DNA of 64,000 nucleotides from Streptomyces sparsogenes (GTDB taxonomy: Bacteria; Actinomycetota; Actinomycetes; Streptomycetales; Streptomycetaceae): positions 186,001-250,000 of the forward strand of contig NZ_MAXF01000038.1 in the NCBI RefSeq assembly GCF_001704635.1. The letters run 5' to 3'. The stretch's first letter is position 1. Each line of letters opens with the position of its first letter. The notes below the pieces were generated by a model that searched no databases, had not been told where the DNA came from, and saw only the letters and a program-made list of their open reading frames with translations. Below, one piece after another: positions 18,445 through 27,084 of this stretch. The position numbers and the translations under genes were made by a program.

Positions 18445-19197
18445 GTGTCACTCAAGTCTCTCTACGTCACCCACGACGGCCCCGTGGTCAAGGTGTGCTT
18501 CAACACCCCGGAGAACGGAAACGCCATCACGGACCGGGTGCTGGACGACCTGCTGGCGGTGCTCGGCGCGGTGCACGACCGCCCCGACATCCGGGTGGTC
18601 GTCTTCTCCGCGGCCGGCGAGAACTTCTGCACCGGCGGTGACCGGCGGGAGTACGGCGAACAGCTCGCCATGGACCCGAGCGGCACCGGGCTGCGGACCA
18701 CCGGCGGGAAGGCCCGCCGGGTGTGCGACGCCCTGGCCACCACCAACGCCGTCACCATCGCCCGGCTGCACGGCCAGGTCATCGGCGCCGGGCTGGCCCT
18801 GGCGCTCTTCTGCGATCTGCGCGTCGGCGCGGACGACTGCCGCTTCCGGCTCCCGGAACTGGCCCTCGGGCTCCCGACCGCCTGGGGCGGCTCGCTGTCG
18901 CGTCTGCTGCAGGAGGCCGGGGCCGCCCGGATACGCGAACTGATCCTGACCGGCAGCGGTTTCGACGCGGCCCAGGCCGAGCGGCTCTCGGTGCTCCACC
19001 GGGTGGTGCCGGAGGCCGAGTTGGACCGCGTCGTGGAGGAGTGGACGCGTCCCGTCATCCGCCGCTCCGCCTCGGCGCTGCGGGTGACCAAGACCCTGCT
19101 CAACGCCTACGCCGCCGGCAACCGGCTCGCCGACACCAGCCTGCTGGACGCCGAACTCATGGCCTCGGTGATCGCCGGCCGGTCCGACCACTCCTGA
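18445..19197 (+). CDS. Enoyl-CoA hydratase/isomerase family protein
   Basis: A crotonase-fold protein of 250 residues. The oxyanion-hole segments are seen: FSAAGENFCTGGD near residue 60 and the HGQVIGAGLALALFCDLRVG segment near 105. The usual second catalytic Glu region appears as RFRLPELALGLPTAWGG. GTG start with GGAAGAGG upstream. Its position behind the conservon and P450s suggests it acts on the same unknown CoA-linked substrate, which is inference only. It converges on the DUF6479 gene; three tandem CCCGCTCA units at about 19220-19245 lie between. Confidence 0.85.
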   Translation: MSLKSLYVTHDGPVVKVCFNTPENGNAITDRVLDDLLAVLGAVHDRPDIRVVVFSAAGENFCTGGDRREYGEQLAMDPSGTGLRTTGGKARRVCDALATTNAVTIARLHGQVIGAGLALALFCDLRVGADDCRFRLPELALGLPTAWGGSLSRLLQEAGAARIRELILTGSGFDAAQAERLSVLHRVVPEAELDRVVEEWTRPVIRRSASALRVTKTLLNAYAAGNRLADTSLLDAELMASVIAGRSDHS

Positions 19198-19239
19198 CGG
19201 CCTCCTCGGCTTCCCCTGACCGCTCACCCGCTCACCCGC

Positions 19240-19692
19240 TCACCCGTTGCCGAACGAGCCGCTGCCGCCCTCGTTCCAGGTCGGCCGCTCCCGGTCGGCG
19301 TCCTGGCCCGGGCGTCCCTCGCCCGGCCCGGAGCCCCGGTTGCCGGAGCCGCCGAGCTGGTGCGGCAGTCGGCGGGCGCCGTCCCTGGGCACCTCCTCGG
19401 GCTCGCGGTTCTCCTTGACGTAGCCGACCCGCGCGGACTCCTGGTGCCCCGGCCCATGGCCGTCCGCCCGCGCCCGGTCCTCCGGCTCGTCGACCGCCTG
19501 CCAGGCACCCGCCCGCGGCTGCGGGTCGCGCGGCCGCGCGGAGTCCCGGGCCAGCAGGCGCATTCCCCACCACACGGCCACGATCAACAAGACGACGATC
19601 ACCAGCCCCACCACGAACGGGCCCGTCCCGACCAGCAGATCCCGGGTGACCGCGAGATCCATGGTGTCGTATGCGGCGTTGTGTGCGTTCAT
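19240..19692 (-). CDS. DUF6479-like small membrane protein
   Basis: A 150-residue protein with one N-terminal transmembrane helix (GPFVVGLVIVVLLIVAVWWGM, residues ~23-44). A hydrophilic, Arg/Asp/Gly-rich cytoplasmic tail follows, with motifs such as RVGYVKENREPEEVPRDG. The architecture and tail match the Streptomyces DUF6479 family as I remember it. The function is unknown. The alternative start MDLAVTRDLL lies 10 codons downstream. Confidence 0.7.
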   Translation of the reverse strand: MNAHNAAYDTMDLAVTRDLLVGTGPFVVGLVIVVLLIVAVWWGMRLLARDSARPRDPQPRAGAWQAVDEPEDRARADGHGPGHQESARVGYVKENREPEEVPRDGARRLPHQLGGSGNRGSGPGEGRPGQDADRERPTWNEGGSGSFGNG

Positions 19693-19720
19693 GCCGCCCG
19701 GGTACCCGGACCGGCCGCCG

Positions 19721-20803
19721 TCACTCCCCGGCGCTGCCGCCGGCCCCGCCCGGCCGCGCGCCCTCGGCCGCCCGGATCGCGTCCCGGTAGGTGCGGGCCG
19801 CGGCGCGCAGCGCCGTCTCCGGCTCGATCCCCTGCTCGGCCGCCCGCACCGCCAGGGCCAGCAGCTCGTAGCCGACGCCCTCGCCCTCGGGGACCGGCAC
19901 CGCGAGGCCCGCGGTGCGGGCGCGGGAGGCCAGCTTGGCGGCCAGCGCGAGCGCGGGCTGACCGAGCGGCACCCCTTCGGTGACCGAGTCGCGCCGCTTC
20001 TCGATCGCCTTGGTCCGCAGCCAGTGCGCCCTGACGTCCTCGGCGGTCTCGGCCGCCTCCTCGCCGAAGATGTGCGGATGGCGGCGGACCAGCTTGTCCA
20101 CGATCCCGCCCGCCACGTCGTCGATCGAGAACGGCTCGTCCGGGTCCTCCTGGGCGATCCGGGCGTGGAAGACGACCTGGAGCAGCACGTCGCCCAGCTC
20201 CTCGCGCAGCGCCTCCCGGTCCCCCTGCTCGATGGCCTCGACCAGCTCGTACGCCTCCTCGATGCCGTACTTCACCAGCTCCTCGCTGGTCCGGGCGGAG
20301 CTCCACGGGCATTCGACCCGGATCCGGTCCATCACCTGGACCAGGTCGAGCAGCCGGGCGCCCAGCAGGTCGTACGCGCCGGGCAGCAGCTCCAGGTCCG
20401 GCATCCGCTCCCGCCCGGACCCGGCGAGCCGGGCCAGTCCGTCGGTCAGCGCGGAGTCCCCGTCCGCCGAGGTGATCACCACGGCGGTGCGGCCCGGCCC
20501 GGTGGCGCAGTAGTCGACCAGCTCGCGCGCGTCGGGCACCGCCTCCGCCACCTCGACGCCCGCCTCCCGCAGATACGGCAGCTGCGGATGGGCCGGGTCC
20601 GCGCACAACACCCGGTCCGCGCCGCGCAGCGCCTGCCACGCGGGCCACGACAGCAGCCCGGGCGCCACCCGGTGGCTGGTGGTGAGCAGCACGATACGGC
20701 CGGTGGGGGCGGGGCCCGGGGCCTCGCCGCCGGTGCCGGTGGGGGTGCCGGTGCCGGTGGAGGTGGGGTTGCCGGTGGGGGCGTCGGTGCGGGAGGCGGT
20801 CAC
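19721..20803 (-). CDS. mazG: MazG-type nucleoside triphosphate pyrophosphohydrolase
   Basis: A 360-residue protein. It has an N-terminal tetrapyrrole-methylase-like half (IVLLTTSHRVAPGLLSWPAW to about residue 170) and a MazG domain. The MazG domain has EELVKYGIEEAYELVEAIEQ, EELGDVLLQVVFHARIA and RRHPHIFG, including the acidic metal-binding helices. MazG removes pyrophosphate from aberrant NTPs. The N-terminal 30 residues are a Thr/Gly/Pro repeat (GTGTPTG). The GTG start at 20803 lies 14 nt after the SurA-like gene, so the two form an operon; the frame is open far upstream but overlaps that gene. Confidence 0.9.
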   Translation of the reverse strand: MTASRTDAPTGNPTSTGTGTPTGTGGEAPGPAPTGRIVLLTTSHRVAPGLLSWPAWQALRGADRVLCADPAHPQLPYLREAGVEVAEAVPDARELVDYCATGPGRTAVVITSADGDSALTDGLARLAGSGRERMPDLELLPGAYDLLGARLLDLVQVMDRIRVECPWSSARTSEELVKYGIEEAYELVEAIEQGDREALREELGDVLLQVVFHARIAQEDPDEPFSIDDVAGGIVDKLVRRHPHIFGEEAAETAEDVRAHWLRTKAIEKRRDSVTEGVPLGQPALALAAKLASRARTAGLAVPVPEGEGVGYELLALAVRAAEQGIEPETALRAAARTYRDAIRAAEGARPGGAGGSAGE

Positions 20804-20817
20804 CCTTGCAACGTAAC

Positions 20818-21507
20818 CTACGCCCGCTCGCTCTCGTCCCCGGAGGTCCGCAGCCAGGCCTCCTTGGTCAGCACCGCCGTGCCCCGCTTGTCGTCCCACT
20901 TCCCGTAGCGCGGGTTGACGTCGATGGCCAGCTCCTTCGAGGTCCGGGCGAAGACCTCGTTGACCTTGGCGACGCCGAGCTTGGCCACCAGCCGGTTCCG
21001 CAGCAGCTCCATCCGCAGCGCGTCGTCGACGCGGCTGGGGGCGATGCCCTGCTCCAGGTAGAAGTCGCGCAGCGCGGCGGCGCCGTCCGACTGCGCCTCC
21101 CCGGCCGGCACACACTTCGTGGTCTGCCCCGTCTGGAGGGCGCGCAGCACATCACCGCCGCCCCGCGCCTCGACGGCCTGGCGGCACTGCCGCACATCGC
21201 GGCGGGTCACCCGCACCCCGTTGTCCTGGGCGGCGCGCTCGATCACCCGGAACTGGATCATGCGGATCAGGGTGTTCTGGCTCAGCCCGCCGCTGTTGGC
21301 CACCAGCTGCTCGGCCTTGGGGGAATCGCGCTGGGCGTCCCGGACATCGTTGACCTGCGCCTGGAGCTGCGAGACGGTGATCCGGTCGCCGTCCACGACG
21401 GCCGCGGCGCCCGGGTGCGCGTCATTGCCGCAGGCCGTGAGCAGCGGCGCGGCGAGCAACAGGGCGGAGGCGGCGGGGACGGCGAGGGTGGCGCGGGTCT
21501 TTCGCAT
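20818..21507 (-). CDS. SurA N-terminal-domain lipoprotein
   Basis: A 229-residue lipoprotein. The signal peptide ends in lipobox LLTAC at about residue 26. A SurA N-terminal-like domain follows (VVDGDRITVSQLQAQVNDVR to IRMIQFRVIERAA). SurA-type proteins are extracytoplasmic folding factors. No peptidyl-prolyl isomerase domain is evident here, so a chaperone-like role is more likely. Start ATG 21507 has GGGAGG just upstream. The longer frame to 21573 would place 22 residues before the signal peptide and is rejected. Confidence 0.87.
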   Translation of the reverse strand: MRKTRATLAVPAASALLLAAPLLTACGNDAHPGAAAVVDGDRITVSQLQAQVNDVRDAQRDSPKAEQLVANSGGLSQNTLIRMIQFRVIERAAQDNGVRVTRRDVRQCRQAVEARGGGDVLRALQTGQTTKCVPAGEAQSDGAAALRDFYLEQGIAPSRVDDALRMELLRNRLVAKLGVAKVNEVFARTSKELAIDVNPRYGKWDDKRGTAVLTKEAWLRTSGDESERA

Positions 21508-21612
21508 GGAGCCTCCCGGCATAGATCGACCTGGCGTTGATCGATGGTATGGAGTCGGCGCGGCCGAAGCCACTGATTCGACAACGATTCGCCGCGCCCA
21601 GGGGATGTCTCC

Positions 21613-23163
21613 TCAGCCGCGGACCTGCCCGAGCCAGTGCAAAGTACGGCGGATCTCCTCCGGGAAGGGGTGGTGCGGCCCGTGCAGCCGCTCGGCGTCG
21701 TACAGGAGGCGGGCGAGCATGTCGTGGGCGGCCGGGCGGTCGCCGAGGGAGAGCAGCAAGTGCCCGATCCGGCGGCGGATGTCCAGCGGGGTGGCGGGGT
21801 CGGTGGCCGCGTACTGCTCGAAGTACGGGAGCAGGGTGCGGTATTCGACCAGGGCCTGGCCGGCCTCGCCGAGCTGTTCGAGGCACTGGGCCGCCTCGTA
21901 GCGGAACTGGAGGGACTTGCGCGGGGCTTCGGGGCCGGACTCGGCGGCGTACTCGTCGGCGAGACGGCGCAGTTCGGGCAGGGCGCGGCGGTACTGGCCG
22001 TCGTCCATGAGGGTCACCGCGTACTGCTTGCGCAGCGACCGTACGACCGGGGACAGCTCGCCGTGTTCGGCGGCCGCCGCCGGGAGGATCGCGCCGAGGA
22101 TGTCCACGGCCTGGGTGATCCACCCCTGGTCGAGCAGGCGCTTGACCTCGTCCACGGCCGCGGCGACATCGGAGCGGGCGGGGGCCGCGGGGGGTGCCTG
22201 CGGCACGGCGGCGGGCGGCGGGGCCGGGCGATCGGGCCAGGGGGCGTGCGGGCGCAGGAAGGGGCGCGTGGGGTCCATGGGGCCGGTGGCGGCGGCCCCG
22301 GGCGCCGCGGCGGCGTAGGGCAGCAGGGGGACCAGCGCCTGGTAGACCTCCTGGGCGTCGGCCGGCCGGTGCTGGGGGTCCTTGGAGAGCAGCCGCAGCA
22401 CCAGGGCCTCCAGCGCCTCGGGCACCTCGGGCCGCGCCTGGCGGACCGGGACCGGCGGCTCGTAGAGGTGGCGGTGCAGCACGCCCAGGGCGGTGGAGCC
22501 GGCGAACGGCACATTGCCGATGAGGAGTTCGTGCAGCAGCACGCCGAGCGCGTACAGGTCGGTGTACGGGCCGACGGTGCCGCCCATGGCCTGCTCGGGG
22601 GCCATGTAGGCGGGGCTGCCGATGGGCGATCCGGTGTGGGTGAGGCGGGTGGTGTCGGTGTCGAGGACGGCGGCGACGCCGAGGTCGAGGACGAGCACCG
22701 AGCCGTCGGGACGGACCATCACGTTCCGCGGCTTGAGGTCGCGGTGCACGATCGGCACCGCGTGGACGGCGGAGAGCACCGCGCACAGCTGGGCCGCGAC
22801 GCACACCGCCCACTGCCAGGGGTAGGGGTCGTGCTCGGCGAGGTGGTCGGCGAGGTCGGCGCCCTCGACGTACTGCATGATCAGGTAGAGGTCGTCCCCG
22901 TCGCTGCCGGCGTCGTGCACGGTGACCAGGCCGGGGTGGTCGACCTGCGCGGTGACCCGGCACTCCCGTACGAAGCGGCGGCGCAGCTCGTCCACGCCGT
23001 CGCTGCCGCCGCCGGTGGGTATCGCCATCCGGTCGGGGCGCAGCAGCTTGACGGCGACGCGGCGGTCGAGCCGCCGGTCGTACGCGGTCCACACCTGGCC
23101 CATGCCGCCCTGGCCGAGGAGGGTGGCCAGCTCATAGCGGTCGGCGACGACGCGTCCGTTCAC
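21613..23163 (-). CDS. Serine/threonine protein kinase with C-terminal TPR-like region
   Basis: A 516-residue Hanks-type kinase. The kinase domain (residues ~8-280) has the glycine loop LLGQGGMGQVW, catalytic Lys in VAVKLL, HRDLKPRNVM, DLGV in place of DFG, and GSPAYMAPEQ. A Pro/Ala-rich linker (~290-345) follows, then a helical region of about 165 residues with tetratricopeptide character (AVTLMDDGQYRRALPELRRL, AQCLEQLGEAGQALVEYRTL). No transmembrane helix is seen, so it is cytoplasmic or membrane-recruited by the adjacent membrane protein. The GTG start overlaps that upstream gene's stop (GTGA). Confidence 0.92.
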   Translation of the reverse strand: MNGRVVADRYELATLLGQGGMGQVWTAYDRRLDRRVAVKLLRPDRMAIPTGGGSDGVDELRRRFVRECRVTAQVDHPGLVTVHDAGSDGDDLYLIMQYVEGADLADHLAEHDPYPWQWAVCVAAQLCAVLSAVHAVPIVHRDLKPRNVMVRPDGSVLVLDLGVAAVLDTDTTRLTHTGSPIGSPAYMAPEQAMGGTVGPYTDLYALGVLLHELLIGNVPFAGSTALGVLHRHLYEPPVPVRQARPEVPEALEALVLRLLSKDPQHRPADAQEVYQALVPLLPYAAAAPGAAATGPMDPTRPFLRPHAPWPDRPAPPPAAVPQAPPAAPARSDVAAAVDEVKRLLDQGWITQAVDILGAILPAAAAEHGELSPVVRSLRKQYAVTLMDDGQYRRALPELRRLADEYAAESGPEAPRKSLQFRYEAAQCLEQLGEAGQALVEYRTLLPYFEQYAATDPATPLDIRRRIGHLLLSLGDRPAAHDMLARLLYDAERLHGPHHPFPEEIRRTLHWLGQVRG

Positions 23164-23801
23164 CGGCCCTCCTCCCTGCGGAGGTAGTCGCTGAGTTCGT
23201 CCAGCTCGGCGCGCACCCGCCGGATGCGCTGGTGTTGGGGCTGCGGCTGGGGCTGGGGCTGCTGGTGCTGCGCCTGCGGCTGCGGATACAGCTGGGGCTG
23301 GGGCTGGGGCTGCGTGTGGGGCTGGAGGGGCTGCTGCGGGTGCTGGTGCGGGAGGGGCTGCGGATGCTGGAGGGGCGGCGCGGGCTGGTGCGGCACAGGC
23401 GGGTAGCCGTAGGCCGCGGGTGGGTACCCCGGCGGGACGTACGGCGCCACGGCCGGCGCCGCGGGCCGGGCCGGGCGGTGGTGCCTGATGTCCACGATCA
23501 GGTAGTGCGCCGTCACGCCGCAGGCCAGCAGGACCACTCCGGCCAGGGTGGTGTACGCCAGCGCGTCGGGCTCGTCGGGACCGGTCCCGAACTCGACGAA
23601 GGCGAGCACGACCAGCACACAGCTGGTCCAGAACAGCAGCCAGTCGAGCGCGCGGCGGCGCAGGATGGCCACCCGCAGCATCGTCACCCACGACAGGAAG
23701 CCGAGACTCAGCAGGGTCACGGCCACGAAGACCACCCGCAGGACGACCACCGTGGCGGTGGTGGCGGGGCGGGGCGGCGGCGCGGGTGCGTGGCCGTGCA
23801 T
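23160..23801 (-). CDS. Membrane protein with Pro/Gln-repeat tail, coupled to kinase gene
   Basis: A 213-residue protein with about three transmembrane helices in the first 110 residues (VVVLRVVFVAVTLLSLGFLS; DWLLFWTSCVLVVLAFVEF; LAGVVLLACGVTAHYLI). A cytoplasmic tail is dominated by Pro, Gln, His and Tyr (PQPQPQ, HQHPQQP), and the end is a short charged helix (IRRVRAELDELSDYLRREEG). The DNA encoding the tail is a degenerate hexamer repeat. Translation is coupled to the kinase by a GTGA overlap, so it may anchor or be phosphorylated by the kinase. ATG 23801 has CAGGAG upstream. Confidence 0.8.
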   Translation of the reverse strand: MHGHAPAPPPRPATTATVVVLRVVFVAVTLLSLGFLSWVTMLRVAILRRRALDWLLFWTSCVLVVLAFVEFGTGPDEPDALAYTTLAGVVLLACGVTAHYLIVDIRHHRPARPAAPAVAPYVPPGYPPAAYGYPPVPHQPAPPLQHPQPLPHQHPQQPLQPHTQPQPQPQLYPQPQAQHQQPQPQPQPQHQRIRRVRAELDELSDYLRREEGR

Positions 23802-23937
23802 GGCTTGCTCCTGGAGGACGACCGGGTGCCGAGGGGTGCTGACGCGGGTGCGGAGGCCCGCTCGAGCGTATACATCGACGTGGCGAGCGGAGCCCGGGTT
23901 GTATGGATCCGTCGTCTCATTGATCACACAATCGTGA

Positions 23938-26178
23938 TCAATGGGGCTGGACGGTGCCGTCGGCGAGCCCGTCGTACAGCCCCCGCACCAACTGCTCCCC
24001 CAGCCGCCCCGCGAGCCTCAGCGCCTCCTCGAAGGAGGCGAGGGTGCGGTAGTGCTCGCCGTAGCGCCGCTGGTCGGTGAGCGGCAGCCGGGGCAGCCGC
24101 AGCCGGCGCACGTCGAGCCGGGTGGCGGTGGAGGCGTAGCTGCTGGCCTGCCGCTGGTTGGCGCCGCCGCGCAGATATCCGGCGAGGAACCACGGGTCGA
24201 GCGCCTCCGGGTCGGGCCGCAGCAGGCACAGGTTGCGGGCGAGCGCGGCGCCGGCCGCCGCCTCGTCCACCACCCGGGCGACCGTGCCGCCGCCGATCAG
24301 CGGCACCACGACGTCGCCCGGCTCGGTCAGCACCGGCTCCTCGGCGGCCGCCCCGGCCCGCTCGCCGGCGGCGGGGGCCGGGAGGGTGCCGGTGGGACCG
24401 GTCCCGGCGAGCACATCGGTCTCGGTGAGCACCGGGGGCGCCCCCGGCCCCGCGCCCGCCGTGGTGCCGGCCGTCGCGGCGGCGCCGCCGGTGCGCAGCA
24501 CCAGGGCGCCCGCGCGGGCCAGTTCGCCGACGGTGGTCATGGGCCAGCGGGCGCCCTGCGGCCCGCCCGCCGCGCTCTCGGCGGCCGGGGCGCCGGGGGC
24601 CGCCGGGGCCTGGGGCACGGCGGGGGCGACGGGGGTCAGTTCGACCGTGCGGGCCAGGGTGGCGGTGAGCCGGTCGCGGACGGCGGCCAGTTCGTCGGCG
24701 CCGCCGCCCGCGGCGGGCGGGGGCAGATGGCGGGCGGGGGCCAGGTCGACGTCGTCGTCGAGGAGTTCGATCACGGGCAGCACCCGGGACACCCCCGGCC
24801 GCTCGGGTGAGCCGCCGCGGTCGAAGGCGCGCCAGGCGTCCAGGACGGTGTCGCGCACGGTCTGCCAGGGCAGCTTGTCCCGGCCCGGGGAGGCGGCGGC
24901 CGCCGCGTAGCCGGGGACCGGCGCCCCGGGGCCGTCGGCCGGGGCGGCCGCCGAGGCCGCGGCCGCGGCGGCGTCCACGAGCAGCAGCTGGGGGGCCGCG
25001 GGCTGCCCGGCGCCCGGGCGGCGCAGCACCCACAGGTGCAGCGGGATGCCGTACGGCGGGGCGGCGCCGGCGGGCAGCGCGACCACGGCCCGCAGCGCGC
25101 CGCGCCGCAGCAGGTCGGCGCGGATGCGGCGGCCGGAGCGGCGGGAGGCCACCGCCGGGGGCATGACCAGGACGGCGGTGCCGCCGTCGCGGACGTGCGC
25201 GAGGGCGTGCTGGACCCAGGCCAGCTCGGATTCGGTGCGGGCCGGGAAGCCGTACTCCCAGCGGGGGTCGTAGGCGAGCTCGTCGTGGCCCCAGTTGCGC
25301 TCGTTGAACGGCGGGTGGCTCACCACCGCGTCGGCGGTGAGCTGCGGCAGGGCGTCCGCGCGCAGGCTGTCGCCGCCGTGCACCCGCACCCGGGCGCCCT
25401 GCGCGTCGTGGGCCAGGGCCAGCCGGAGCGCGGTGAGCGCGGCCAGCTCGCGGTCCAGCTCCTGGGCGTACAGGGTGGCGGCGGCCGGGACGGCGCTCAG
25501 CAGCCCGCCGGTGCCCGAGGCGGGATCCAGGACGGTGGGGGCGGGGCCGGCGGCCGGAGCGGGCTCCTCCGCCCCGCCCGCCACGCCCGCCAGGGCGGCC
25601 ATCAGCTCGGCGAGTTCGGGCGGGGTGACGGTGTACTGCCGCGGGTTGGCGTCGAGGTGGCGTCCGATGAGGAATTCGTACGCCTCGCGCGGGCTCGACT
25701 CGGCGGCCAGCTCGGCGGCCTGGCGCAGCAGCGGTACGAAGGGCCGCAGCCCGGCCGGGTCGGCGACGGGCACGGGGTGGTCCTCGCCGAGCCGGGCGGT
25801 CAGCACCGTGGTCAGCGAGGGCGGCAGCAGCTCGGCCAGCCCCGGGTCGGGGGCCTCGCTCAACTGGCGCCAGTGGGCGGGCCGGTCCCGCACCAGCAGG
25901 AGGACGGCGCCGACGTGGCCGAGGGCGGCGGCGGCCCCGGCCGGATGCCCGGCGAGCTGCTGCCAGACGCGCTCGCGCAGCGGCACCTCGGCGAGCTTGC
26001 CCTGGGCGCGCAGCCATTGCTCGACCTCGCCGAGGGCGAAGGTGGGGCTGGTCTCGGTGCCGCCGACCGGCTTGGGGAAGTTCGGGTGGCGGCGGCGCCA
26101 GTTGCTGACGGCGGCGCGGCCGACCCCGGCCAGCCGGGCGATCCCGGCGGCGGTCACCTCTGCTGCGTTGTCGGGCAC
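23938..26178 (-). CDS. N6-adenine DNA methylase-like protein with altered catalytic motif
   Basis: A 746-residue protein. An N-terminal helix-turn-helix of MerR/AlpA style (EVTAAGIARLAGVGRAAVSN and following, residues ~7-60) is followed by a HsdM-type methyltransferase domain. Motif I is VLDPASGTGGLL. Motif IV, normally NPPF/Y, reads VVSHPPFNERNWG with His for the catalytic Asn. A C-terminal target-recognition-like region follows (WPMTTVGELARAGALVLRTG to NLCLLRPD and LSGYLRGG-type segments). It resembles a type I M/S fusion without any restriction subunit nearby. It could be an inactive methylase acting as a DNA-binding regulator, or a variant enzyme. Confidence 0.8.
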   Translation of the reverse strand: MPDNAAEVTAAGIARLAGVGRAAVSNWRRRHPNFPKPVGGTETSPTFALGEVEQWLRAQGKLAEVPLRERVWQQLAGHPAGAAAALGHVGAVLLLVRDRPAHWRQLSEAPDPGLAELLPPSLTTVLTARLGEDHPVPVADPAGLRPFVPLLRQAAELAAESSPREAYEFLIGRHLDANPRQYTVTPPELAELMAALAGVAGGAEEPAPAAGPAPTVLDPASGTGGLLSAVPAAATLYAQELDRELAALTALRLALAHDAQGARVRVHGGDSLRADALPQLTADAVVSHPPFNERNWGHDELAYDPRWEYGFPARTESELAWVQHALAHVRDGGTAVLVMPPAVASRRSGRRIRADLLRRGALRAVVALPAGAAPPYGIPLHLWVLRRPGAGQPAAPQLLLVDAAAAAASAAAPADGPGAPVPGYAAAAASPGRDKLPWQTVRDTVLDAWRAFDRGGSPERPGVSRVLPVIELLDDDVDLAPARHLPPPAAGGGADELAAVRDRLTATLARTVELTPVAPAVPQAPAAPGAPAAESAAGGPQGARWPMTTVGELARAGALVLRTGGAAATAGTTAGAGPGAPPVLTETDVLAGTGPTGTLPAPAAGERAGAAAEEPVLTEPGDVVVPLIGGGTVARVVDEAAAGAALARNLCLLRPDPEALDPWFLAGYLRGGANQRQASSYASTATRLDVRRLRLPRLPLTDQRRYGEHYRTLASFEEALRLAGRLGEQLVRGLYDGLADGTVQPH

Positions 26179-26246
26179 CTGGCTGACTCCGTCCCGTGTG
26201 CGGTTGTGGCGTCGAGCATACCGATAGCGATCTTCAAAGAGACCGG

Positions 26247-26259
26247 TTCACATTGTGAA
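26247..26259. promoter_or_regulatory. Palindrome TTCACA-T-TGTGAA in divergent region
   Basis: A perfect 13-bp palindrome about 70 bp upstream of the methylase-like gene. CGGTTCAC recurs at 26244-26251, 26289-26296 and 26320-26327, so this divergent interval may bind one regulator at several sites, perhaps the HTH domain of the methylase-like protein itself. Confidence 0.45.
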
Positions 26260-26282
26260 TCCTACTCTCAGTCGAACTCGTG

Positions 26283-26311
26283 TTGACTCGGTTCACAGCG
26301 TCTGGTCTTAT
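26283..26311 (+). promoter_or_regulatory. Candidate promoter for the secreted-protein pair
   Basis: TTGACT (26283-26288), a 17-bp spacer and TCTTAT (26306-26311) precede the start at 26377. One CGGTTCAC repeat lies within the spacer. Confidence 0.35.
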
Positions 26312-26376
26312 TGACGCATCGGTTCACGGAGTCCGAGTCCGGCTCCGGGATGAGCGCCAGAAGGGGTGGCTGTCGC

Positions 26377-27084
26377 ATGTCTCAGCAGCGGAAGCAGAAC
26401 TGGTTTGCCCGGCACAAGGTCCTCACGGGCGCCGGGGCGCTCGTCGCGGTGATCGCCATCGGCGGCGCCGTGGCGGGAGGGGGAGGAGACGACGGCAAGG
26501 ACAAGAAGGACACCGCGTCCCAGCAGGCCGCGTCCGGCGGTGACGCCAAGCCCGACGCCGCGAAGGACAAGCCCAAGGCCGAGCCCGCCATCGGCGGCGA
26601 CGGCACCTTCCAGGTCGGCTCCGACATCAAGCCCGGCACCTACAGATCCACGGACAACACCGACGGCATGTGCTACTGGGAGCGGGCCAAGGACTCCAGC
26701 GGCGAGACCGACGCGATCATCGCCAACGACAACGTCATGGGCAACGCCTATGTGACCATCAAGGCGAGCGACAAGATCTTCAAGTCGAACGACTGCCACG
26801 ACTGGGAAGCGGTGCCGGCCAAGGCCTCCGGCACCCCCGGGTCCGAGGCGTCCGGGGACGGCGGCATGTACCGGATCGGCGTCGATCTCGCCCCCGGTAC
26901 GTACAAGTCGGCCGGCAACGCCAATGACGCGACCTGCTATTGGGAACGCAGCAAGGACGCCCTGCACGGCATCGACTCGATCATCGCCAACGAGAACGTC
27001 TCCGGGAACGGCGTCGTGACGATCGCCGCCGGCGACGGATACTTCAAGACCAACGGCTGCAAGAACTGGAAGAAGACGAGCTGA
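26377..27084 (+). CDS. Exported protein with internally duplicated ~65-residue domain
   Basis: A 235-residue protein with an uncleaved or signal-like N-terminal helix (VLTGAGALVAVIAIGGAVAG, residues ~14-33), then a charged Lys/Asp/Ala linker and two tandem copies of the same domain. Each copy has the order PGTY(R/K)S, CYWER, IIAN(D/E)NV, VTI, then C..W near the end. The two Cys of each copy could form a disulphide. No named family was recognised with certainty. I chose ATG 26377; two earlier in-frame ATGs lack better ribosome sites. The stop overlaps the next ATG by one base (TGATG). Confidence 0.82.
   Translation: MSQQRKQNWFARHKVLTGAGALVAVIAIGGAVAGGGGDDGKDKKDTASQQAASGGDAKPDAAKDKPKAEPAIGGDGTFQVGSDIKPGTYRSTDNTDGMCYWERAKDSSGETDAIIANDNVMGNAYVTIKASDKIFKSNDCHDWEAVPAKASGTPGSEASGDGGMYRIGVDLAPGTYKSAGNANDATCYWERSKDALHGIDSIIANENVSGNGVVTIAAGDGYFKTNGCKNWKKTS

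Noticed and set aside
11269..19197. Secondary-metabolite biosynthetic cluster from three P450s and a hydratase
   Set aside because: No synthase, NRPS or terpene cyclase is present; two P450s and the hydratase belong to a conservon operon and the other is a core-locus P450.
19721..21115. 464-residue MazG with upstream extension
   Set aside because: The extension overlaps the SurA-like gene in another frame; GTG 20803 follows that gene directly.
21613..23691. 692-residue kinase with long N-terminal extension
   Set aside because: The extension is a shadow of the coupled membrane-protein gene; GTG 23163 has a good ribosome site and overlaps that gene's stop.
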